A stretch of DNA of 51,862 nucleotides, from contig JBCCHB010000125.1 in assembly GCA_039028975.1 (NCBI GenBank), forward strand, positions 1-51,862, read 5' to 3'. The notes beneath the pieces were generated by a model. The model had not been told where the DNA came from. It did not search any database and saw only the letters and a list, made by a program, of their open reading frames with translations. Position 1 is the stretch's first letter, and the number at the start of each line of letters is the position of its first letter. Both the position numbers and the translations under genes were made by a program. Below are positions 46,109 through 51,862 of the stretch, piece after piece. This DNA is from JAHBNG01 sp039028975 (GTDB lineage Bacteria; Chloroflexota; Anaerolineae; Caldilineales; Caldilineaceae).

Positions 46109-47422
46109 ATGGATTACCAGCCAAACACTCAAGCCCAACACCCTGTTCCCCCAGCCTTCCACGTTATGCTCAAACCCCGAGGGGCTATCTGTAATCTGGA
46201 CTGTACCTATTGCTACTTCCTCTCCAAGGAAGAGCTGTACCCTGGTAGCGGCTTCCGCATGGCCGATGATCTGCTGGAGAACTATACCCGCCAGTACATC
46301 CAAGCCCAAAAGGTCAACGAGGTAACCTTTGCTTGGCAGGGTGGGGAGCCAACGCTTATGGGGCTGGATTTCTTTCAGCGCGCCGTCGAATTGCAGCAGA
46401 AATATCGCAAACCGGGCATGACTATCCACAATGCGCTCCAAACCAATGGAACCCTCTTGGATGATTCATGGGGAGCATTTCTCCACCAGAATAACTTTCT
46501 TATCGGGCTCAGCATTGATGGCCCCCGTGACCTCCATGATTTCTACCGAGTCGATAAGGGCGGTCAAGGCTCTTTTGATAAGGTGATGAACGGGCTGGAG
46601 CTACTTAAGCGCCATCGGGTGGAGTACAACGTCCTCACAACAGTCCACGACGCCAACGCACCCCACCCGCTAGCGGTCTATCACTTTCTACGGGACGAAA
46701 TTGGCACTCGGTATATGCAATTTATCCCCATTGTTGAAAGGGAGAATGAGACGGGCTACCAAGAGGGCAACACAGTCTATGAACGTTCGGTCACCGGGAA
46801 GCAGTATGGTGAGTTTCTGATTGCCATTTTTGATGAATGGATCCGTCGCGATGTGGGGAAAGTGGATGTACAAATCTTCGATGTGGCGCTGGCCACATGG
46901 GCGGGGCTGCCACCAGGGCTGTGCGTCTTTGAAGAGACCTGCGGGAACGCACTGGCCATGGAGCACAACGGAGATCTTTTCTCCTGCGATCACTTTGTAG
47001 AGCCAAACTTCCGGCTGGGCAATATCCAAGAAATTCCATTGGTAGAGATGGTGGCGGCCAGCGAGCAGAGAGACTTTGGCCAGCACAAGAGGGATAGTCT
47101 GCCCCAATACTGTCTGGATTGCGAGGTGCGCTTTGTCTGCAACGGCGGTTGCCCAAAAAATCGATTTATAGAAACCCCTTCGGGTGAGCCTGGTCTAAAC
47201 TACCTCTGTGAAGGATATCGGGCCTTCTTTAACCACATTGACCGTCCGATGAAGATGATGGCACAAGCTCTGCGAAATGGGCGGCCTACCACTGGCATCA
47301 TGGGGTTTCTAGCTCAAGAAGAGAGGCAGTTGGCTCAAAAGCTAGCTACAGCGCGACGCAATGATCCTTGCCCCTGTGGGAGTGGACGCAAAGTGAAGCA
47401 CTGTCATGGGAAAAAGGTATAG
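46109..47422 (+). CDS. Anaerobic sulfatase-maturating enzyme (radical SAM) with SEC-C tail
   Basis: 437 aa. The radical SAM cluster motif CxxxCxxC is at C28, C32, C35 (CNLDCTYCYF). GGEPTLMGLDFF and SIDGPRDLHDFYR match anSMEs, including the Asp proposed as general base. The C-terminal SPASM-type auxiliary-cluster Cys residues are present (CVFEETCGNALA, FSCDHF, YCLDCEVRFVCNGGCPKNRF, LCEGYRAFF). A SEC-C zinc motif (NDPCPCGSGRKVKHCHG) is added at the end. It should convert the Cys or Ser of sulfatases to formylglycine without oxygen. Last gene of the operon, with its 3' end two bases from the convergent exporter gene. Confidence 0.93.
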   Translation: MDYQPNTQAQHPVPPAFHVMLKPRGAICNLDCTYCYFLSKEELYPGSGFRMADDLLENYTRQYIQAQKVNEVTFAWQGGEPTLMGLDFFQRAVELQQKYRKPGMTIHNALQTNGTLLDDSWGAFLHQNNFLIGLSIDGPRDLHDFYRVDKGGQGSFDKVMNGLELLKRHRVEYNVLTTVHDANAPHPLAVYHFLRDEIGTRYMQFIPIVERENETGYQEGNTVYERSVTGKQYGEFLIAIFDEWIRRDVGKVDVQIFDVALATWAGLPPGLCVFEETCGNALAMEHNGDLFSCDHFVEPNFRLGNIQEIPLVEMVAASEQRDFGQHKRDSLPQYCLDCEVRFVCNGGCPKNRFIETPSGEPGLNYLCEGYRAFFNHIDRPMKMMAQALRNGRPTTGIMGFLAQEERQLAQKLATARRNDPCPCGSGRKVKHCHGKKV

Positions 47423-47423
47423 A

Positions 47424-48947
47424 TCAACCGGCTGATTCATCCACTTTGGGCCCCAAGGCCACAAGAATTAGTAAGCTAAGGATAGCAATCCCTACACAGC
47501 CCCACATGATCCATTGAAAGCTCCCCACCAAAGAGAGGCGAATTGCCTCTTGAACACTGTTCCCTACCTCCGCCGAAAGCCCGGTTGGGATCTCCATTGC
47601 TCCCAAGTCACCTGATTGGGCCATCAGTTGTTGGTAAAATGACGTACTGAGTGGACGTTTGCCCAACTGCATCATCAATTCCTGACGAAACTGAGTAGCC
47701 AGTAGAGAGCCGAAGATAGCAATGGCCAGCATCCCTGAAATCCTAGCCGCTGTATTGTTGATGCCCGAAGCCAGGCCTGAAAGCTCGTTAGGCAAAGAGC
47801 CCATGGCTACCGTAGTTAAGGGGGCGATGAGCAGACCTAGACCGACACCATAGATCAACGTTACAGGAAATAGCTCTGTCCAGTACTGTTGAAACGAATT
47901 CTGCCATCCCATCCACCCAAAGCCGATTCCAGTGAGAAGCACACCAATAATCATCAAGCGGTATGCACCAAATCGATCCGTGGCACGTCCCGATAAGCGA
48001 GAGAGTAGAGTGATGCTTAGGCTGATAGGGAGGATACTCATCCCTGCGTGGAGGGCAGAATAACCGTGGGCCTGTTGAAGCGTAATGGGTAGAAAATAGA
48101 AGAAGGTGTTGATAGCCGTCCAGTGTACCAACGTCAAAAGATTAATCCAAGTAAAGACTCGGTGGCGGAAGAGTGTAAGAGGAACCATTGGATTGGCGCC
48201 CCAGTGCTCGATGCCAACAAAGAGGAACAGGAAAAGGACCCCGCCCAGCAAACTTCCCCAAATGATTGGTCGCTCCCAACCTAGCCGTGGCCCCTCAATG
48301 AGGCCAAAGAGCAGCCCCATCATACCGATTAGTAAGGTTAGCGCTCCTGGGAGATCAAGAGGTCCTTTTTTGTTTGGATTGGTACTTTCCGGCACATAAC
48401 GAATCGAGAGTCCCCCTGCCACCAACCCCAAAGGTACATTGATAAAAAAGATCATCCGCCACGACAGGTTATCAACCATCCATCCACCTAGCGTTGGGCC
48501 AAAGGCAATGAGCATAGAGGTCAGCGTAGCCCATGTTCCGATGACGCTCCCTCGTTTTCCCGCCGCCACATTTGCATTCAGAAGGGCTAAGCTTCCTGGC
48601 ACAATCAGCGCACCGCCAACGCCTTGTAGGGCGCGAGCACAAATAATCTGGGGGACACTCTGAGCAAACCCGCAGAGGATAGAGGTAACCACAAAGAGGA
48701 ACATCCCTACGGCATAGACCCGAACTCTTCCATATTGATCGCCAAGTACACCTCCTAAAAGAAGCAGAGCAGAGAGCGTCAATATATAACTATCAAGTAT
48801 CCACTGAATGCCCGATATATCTGCACCCAGTGATTGTTGCAGGGCTGGCAAGGCCACGTTTAGCGCGGTCTGGTCCAAGTAGACCATTCCGGTGCCAAAG
48901 ATGGCAACAAAGAGCACGAGGGATTCCGATGCTTTTTTCTTGTTCAT
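47424..48947 (-). CDS. DHA2-family (EmrB/QacA-like) drug:H+ exporter
   Basis: 507 aa, about 14 membrane helices. MFS signatures: motif D1 near helix 1 (MVYLDQTALNVALPAL), motif A (LGDQYGRVRVY) in the first cytoplasmic loop, motif B (RALQGVGGALIVPGSLAL), and motif C (LGGWMVDNLSWRMIFFINVPLG), the antiporter motif of DHA2 exporters. It probably expels toxic amphiphiles. A 21-base inverted repeat directly upstream could be the operator of a local repressor, but no repressor gene is present in the window. Confidence 0.92.
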   Translation of the reverse strand: MNKKKASESLVLFVAIFGTGMVYLDQTALNVALPALQQSLGADISGIQWILDSYILTLSALLLLGGVLGDQYGRVRVYAVGMFLFVVTSILCGFAQSVPQIICARALQGVGGALIVPGSLALLNANVAAGKRGSVIGTWATLTSMLIAFGPTLGGWMVDNLSWRMIFFINVPLGLVAGGLSIRYVPESTNPNKKGPLDLPGALTLLIGMMGLLFGLIEGPRLGWERPIIWGSLLGGVLFLFLFVGIEHWGANPMVPLTLFRHRVFTWINLLTLVHWTAINTFFYFLPITLQQAHGYSALHAGMSILPISLSITLLSRLSGRATDRFGAYRLMIIGVLLTGIGFGWMGWQNSFQQYWTELFPVTLIYGVGLGLLIAPLTTVAMGSLPNELSGLASGINNTAARISGMLAIAIFGSLLATQFRQELMMQLGKRPLSTSFYQQLMAQSGDLGAMEIPTGLSAEVGNSVQEAIRLSLVGSFQWIMWGCVGIAILSLLILVALGPKVDESAG

Positions 48948-48960
48948 AAATTCTATTGAG

Positions 48961-48981
48961 AATCTATCTAGAAGATAGATT
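48961..48981. promoter_or_regulatory. Palindromic operator candidate upstream of the exporter
   Basis: AATCTATCT-AGA-AGATAGATT, a perfect 9-base inverted repeat with a 3-base centre, 14 bases upstream of the exporter start. Size and symmetry fit a MarR/TetR-type repressor site. Confidence 0.5.
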
Positions 48982-49136
48982 GTATTGCGAGATTGATAGA
49001 AGAGGGTTGGTGATTAAAGACATGATTCAAACTATACTCGATTTGTCACGCAGTCAAAAATATAGTCCGCCAGGTTAATTTAGCCCGACTTTTTCCGGCT
49101 CAGCCTAAGTATAGATAACAGAATGAAAGGTGTGAA

Positions 49137-50630
49137 ATGATTACAATCCATCGCTGGTTGGCAATATGGGTACTATGCATTATGTATATACTCATCACGC
49201 CCCAAGTCCATGCCCAAGAGGATGTTGAATTTGATCAGAGTACCGAACAGAGTACCGAGCAAGGCATTGCGCCTAGCTCTGAACAGAGCACCGAGACAAA
49301 TAGTGAGTCAAATGCTGATCCAAGTGCTGAGCAGGATACCGGCTCAAGTACGGGGTCAGACGCTCAATCAAGTAGTGAGTCAAGTACTGAAGAGAATTCC
49401 TTACAGGGATCCGATTTGGATACCCAACAGAATAGTGACCTAGCCCAAAGTGTTGGAGAGATAGAGCCAACCGCTCTCAATGCGCCTGCAGGGGAAATTT
49501 CTCTCGTTGAGCAATCCGATTCAGCGGCTCTGGCTACGGAAGCTGACCCAACCCAACAGACCCCTCCATCTGATGCTCAAGCAGATAATGGTTCGGATGA
49601 GATTCAAGTCCCTGGCACATCGATCTTCTTACCTCGTGACACCATCCTCTTGATTGTAGGGGGTCTATTTCTGCTGTTGATCTATCTACTTTATATGGAG
49701 ATATCCGAACGGCGGGCCAAGAGAGTACGCTGGGCCGAGAATGAGAATCTACAGTCGGATCATTTCAGCGGCGGAGGAAACTATAGCGCAGGAGACCATT
49801 ATGAGGGAAACTATGGTGCAGGAGACCATTATGAGGGAAACTATGGTGCAGGAAATCATAATGGGGGGAACTATGGCGCAGGAAACCACAATCGGGGAAA
49901 CTATGGAGGAGAAGCTGAAATCTCCTTTGAGCATGCCTACCGCAGATCCCCAACTCCATACGGACAGCAAGAATACAGGGAAGGGGAGATGGAGATACAT
50001 GATGCGGCGACTTGGGAGCCGCGTGGGGACCAACGGTCGCTCCTTCCAGAACCAGCTTCTATTCATGTTGATCCCGCATATGGCTACGAGCACCCCGTAG
50101 GTCGAAGAGATGTAGCGGACTATTTTGGTGGAACGAGCAGTAGTAGTCTAGACGAGGAGGGGATGGATGATGACAGTATGACCATGACCCCATCGATTCC
50201 CATGGACGATCTAAACACATTCCGACTGGTTGAGGACACGCCCATTCCCATTTTTGGTCACTTGGTTCGGTTAAGCAAAGATCCGGAACTGCCAGAGAAG
50301 TTGGCCATCTATCGTCTTAATTCACCAAATGGAGAAGTCCGCCAGACGTTTATTGGTCGTCACAGTAAGCACAACACCCACGTCATCAAACACCACTATA
50401 TCTCTCGAGAACACGCCGTTATCGTACAGAGAGGCGATCGCCTCTATATTCGGGACAATGAGAGTAGAACGGGAACCTATCTGAATGGAATACGGCTAGC
50501 ATCGGAACAAGAATTGCTGATTCGGGACAACGACGAGATTGTCTTTGGCACAATTGGCTATACATTTCAGGCCGAAGATAACCTGGAGATAATGAATTCA
50601 ATGCCCATCATTAAAAGACAGGATGTCTAA
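49137..50630 (+). CDS. Single-pass membrane FHA-domain protein with low-complexity ectodomain
   Basis: 497 aa; AAAGG lies six bases before the ATG. Signal peptide (residues about 5-26, VHAQ), then about 130 residues rich in Ser, Thr, Glu, Gln and Asn (STEQSTE-type repeats) predicted to be outside. One transmembrane helix (about 165-187) is followed by a basic stop-transfer segment (SERRAKRVRW). On the cytoplasmic side there is a Gly/Asn/Tyr/His repeat region (four and a half 10-aa units of the type GNYGAGDHYE, also 30-bp DNA repeats at 49,776-49,910), an acidic linker, and a C-terminal FHA domain (about 390-480) with the phosphothreonine-binding GRHS, SREH and NGIR motifs. It probably docks phosphorylated partner proteins at the membrane; no kinase gene is in the window. 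Confidence 0.82.
   Translation: MITIHRWLAIWVLCIMYILITPQVHAQEDVEFDQSTEQSTEQGIAPSSEQSTETNSESNADPSAEQDTGSSTGSDAQSSSESSTEENSLQGSDLDTQQNSDLAQSVGEIEPTALNAPAGEISLVEQSDSAALATEADPTQQTPPSDAQADNGSDEIQVPGTSIFLPRDTILLIVGGLFLLLIYLLYMEISERRAKRVRWAENENLQSDHFSGGGNYSAGDHYEGNYGAGDHYEGNYGAGNHNGGNYGAGNHNRGNYGGEAEISFEHAYRRSPTPYGQQEYREGEMEIHDAATWEPRGDQRSLLPEPASIHVDPAYGYEHPVGRRDVADYFGGTSSSSLDEEGMDDDSMTMTPSIPMDDLNTFRLVEDTPIPIFGHLVRLSKDPELPEKLAIYRLNSPNGEVRQTFIGRHSKHNTHVIKHHYISREHAVIVQRGDRLYIRDNESRTGTYLNGIRLASEQELLIRDNDEIVFGTIGYTFQAEDNLEIMNSMPIIKRQDV
49776..49910 (+). repeat. 30-bp tandem repeats within the FHA-protein gene
   Basis: Four full units beginning GGAAACTAT and one partial unit. Units 1-3 are nearly identical at DNA level, so copy number is likely to vary between strains. 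Confidence 0.85.
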
Positions 50631-50974
50631 ACGAATCTACAAAGAGTGATGGTTCTTTTGGCTCTCATGTGGTTGACAATTTTATTGAACAAGGATTTTA
50701 AAGATTACGAAGATTTTTCTCTTTTAATCTTAAAAGTCTGGCTAAGCCCTGTTCATTTTTCATTTTTCCGTCACCCACGTGAGATCCGGTTGAACCAGAT
50801 AAAAAGTCTGTAAAATCTTTGCAATCTTTGTTCGATTTTCATTCCCTGTGGCGCAGCCTGTTGTATGTTTATCTACTCTTAAAAGCCCCTCATCTTCTCT
50901 ACACACTTCTCTAATTTGGCCTTGGTATCCTTCGAAGATAGCGTACCAGAAAGGATAGATTCAAGGAGCAGATG
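50631..50974. other. Non-coding region carrying a family A repeat
   Basis: No gene seen. It is largely a long version of the family A repeat (50,690-50,856): AAGATTACGAAGATTTTTC at one end, AATCTTTGCAATCTTTGTTC and GATTTTCATTCC then GTGGCGCAGC at the other. AAGGAG at 50,963-50,968 is the ribosome-binding site of the next gene. Confidence 0.6.
50690..50856 (+). repeat. Dispersed intergenic repeat, family A copy 3
   Basis: Shares the tail (C)AATCTTTGTTCGATTTTCAT and TGGCGC(G/A)GC with 24,826-24,860 and, inverted, with 34,820-34,838. It contains internal imperfect inverted repeats of AATCTT/AAGATT type. Confidence 0.6.
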
Positions 50975-51754
50975 ATGAACTGGATCCACCCAATTCGCAA
51001 ACCGGGGAAATTTTTCCGGATAGTAACCTTATTCGTTCTCTTCTTAGCTGGGACATCCGCCAGCCATAGCCAACGGATACAGGCTCAGAGCTTGGCCCAA
51101 CAGACCCAAATAGAAGCTCAGCAGAGGCAGACTGAGTCACTACGCGATGCGTTAACGGTAGAGGGGATCATGCAGCACCTTCATGCGTTGCAGGCCATTG
51201 CTGATGAAAATGGTAATAACCGAGCGGCTGGGACGGAAGGGTACCAAGCATCTGTTGAGTATCTTGTAGCGGCGTTGGAAGCGGCTAATTATCAAGTAAC
51301 GCTCCAGCCTTTTACATTTGATGGGTATATGGAGCTTGCTCCCCCACTCCTTTCCGTCCAGAATGCCAGTGATGCGCCCATCCAAGAATCTGAGTACGCT
51401 ACGCTTGAATATTCGGGCAGCGGTGAAGTGATGGCTGCTATTCAGGCTGTGGATATCATGGATCCCAGTGGCACAACACCCAACTCATCAAACAGCGCCT
51501 GTGAGCTCAATGACTTTGCTACATTTCAGCGCGGCAACGTCGCTTTAATCCAACGTGGTACTTGCCCCTTTGCCCAAAAAGTGAGCCATGCAATAGAGTC
51601 TGGGGCAGCAGCAGTTCTGATCTTTAACGAGGGCCAGCCTGGCCGTACGGACCTCTTTCCAGCGACGCTCGGGGAGCCAATTGAAAGCGGTGTGCCGGTA
51701 TTGGCGACAAGCTATGCTCTAGGTCTCACCCCCATTCAGAAAATAATTGCATAA
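50975..51754 (+). CDS. M28-peptidase-like protein truncated after the PA domain
   Basis: 259 aa; AAGGAG is six bases before the second of two adjacent ATGs. Signal peptide (about 12-35). Residues about 55-110 match the N-terminal part of M28-family aminopeptidases (HLHALQAIADENGNNRAAGTEGYQASVEYLVAALEA, interrupted here only for description). A PA (protease-associated) domain follows to about residue 255, with RGNVALIQRGTCPFAQKV and GAAAVLIFNE. Full-length relatives continue with a zinc-dependent peptidase domain (HxD...E...). Here a stop follows GLTPIQKIIA, and no peptidase-like sequence is visible in the next 100 bases. It is either a decayed gene or a secreted PA-only protein; the intact signal and ribosome-binding site allow expression. 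Confidence 0.7.
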   Translation: MNWIHPIRKPGKFFRIVTLFVLFLAGTSASHSQRIQAQSLAQQTQIEAQQRQTESLRDALTVEGIMQHLHALQAIADENGNNRAAGTEGYQASVEYLVAALEAANYQVTLQPFTFDGYMELAPPLLSVQNASDAPIQESEYATLEYSGSGEVMAAIQAVDIMDPSGTTPNSSNSACELNDFATFQRGNVALIQRGTCPFAQKVSHAIESGAAAVLIFNEGQPGRTDLFPATLGEPIESGVPVLATSYALGLTPIQKIIA

Positions 51755-51804
51755 AGAAAGAGAGTTGCCAAACAATGGTGAAAAAGTGAAGAACTTGGAC
51801 TAAA

Positions 51805-51834
51805 TTGGGTTAAACTAAAGTAGTCAACTATAAA
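51805..51834 (+). promoter_or_regulatory. Weak promoter candidate TTGGGT-18-TATAAA
   Basis: TTGGGT (51,805-51,810) and TATAAA (51,829-51,834) are 18 bases apart, 24 bases ahead of the next start codon. It suggests that the next gene is transcribed separately from the truncated peptidase gene. Confidence 0.35.
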
Positions 51835-51858
51835 AGTTTAATCCAAAAGGAGCCCAAA

Positions 51859-51862
51859 ATGA
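51859..51862 (+). CDS. Start of a further gene (only the start codon in the window)
   Basis: AAGGAG at 51,847-51,852 and an ATG at 51,859 with a six-base spacer. The product cannot be told. A full-length M28 peptidase here would be consistent with duplication of the truncated neighbour, but nothing in the window shows it. Confidence 0.5.

Noticed and set aside
1..51862. tRNA, rRNA, CRISPR arrays, integrases, restriction-modification or toxin-antitoxin genes
   Set aside because: Looked for by eye on both strands; no cloverleaf-like segment, spaced repeats or diagnostic motifs were found. A dedicated scan could still reveal a small RNA.

Overview
The window looks like a piece of a Chloroflexota chromosome, probably Anaerolineae, Caldilineae or Ardenticatenia. 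This is inferred from gene content: giant secreted proteins built from DUF11 and SdrD-B-like modules and ending in FLP(L/F)xxR-type tails, Pro/Thr-rich stalks after PKD domains, a PdtaS/ANTAR two-component pair, and many short secreted or lipidated proteins. No rRNA, tRNA, CRISPR array, integrase or phage gene was seen, so the assignment is not proven.

Region 1 (1-24,533) is dominated by three giant minus-strand genes of about 2,805, 1,829 and 2,375 codons. Each encodes a secreted multidomain surface protein: lectin-like or discoidin modules at the N-terminus, CNA-B/SdrD-B-like modules, many DUF11 modules with Asp-rich linkers, and a shared FnIII-like C-terminal domain with an FLP tail. A copy of an AAA-ATPase/PD-(D/E)XK nuclease gene lies against the 3' end of each giant gene, in convergent orientation. 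One copy is intact (223-1764), one is internally deleted and frameshifted (about 10,889-11,417), and one is a short 3' relic (about 17,187-17,308). Copies 1 and 2 are also preceded by a GGTGCGT heptamer array and a common leader with an extended -10 promoter. The block therefore appears to be a serially duplicated module that is decaying stepwise.

Region 2 (24,504-34,697) starts with 1 kb of non-coding DNA carrying hairpins and dispersed repeats. It continues with a PKD-domain surface protein, a divergent membrane-anchored lectin-like protein, a HEAT-repeat protein, an SH3b lipoprotein translationally coupled to a PUCC-family transporter, a small alpha/beta protein, a putative caspase-fold protein and a PdtaS-like histidine kinase.

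Region 3 (34,698-38,438) holds the partner ANTAR response regulator, whose upstream region carries three 15-bp direct repeats, followed by a GT2 glycosyltransferase and a GT-C (ArnT/PMT-like) membrane glycosyltransferase.

Region 4 (38,439-47,422) combines two likely operons. The first is formylglycine-generating enzyme (FGE), aldo/keto reductase and NAD-dependent epimerase-like protein. The second is two tandem Nudix hydrolases, a YihU-like sulfolactaldehyde reductase-family enzyme, a pentapeptide-repeat protein and a radical-SAM anaerobic sulfatase maturase with a SEC-C tail. Oxygen-dependent and oxygen-independent sulfatase activators together with a sulfonate-type dehydrogenase suggest processing of sulfated or sulfonated carbohydrate. 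No sulfatase is present in the window. A DUF917 protein and a VOC protein lie between the two operons on the opposite strand.

Region 5 (47,424-51,862) contains a DHA2 drug exporter with a palindromic operator candidate, a single-pass membrane FHA protein with decapeptide repeats, an M28-type peptidase-like protein reduced to its N-terminal and PA domains, and the ribosome-binding site and start codon of a further gene. Several families of short dispersed repeats, one MITE-like, occupy the intergenic spaces.
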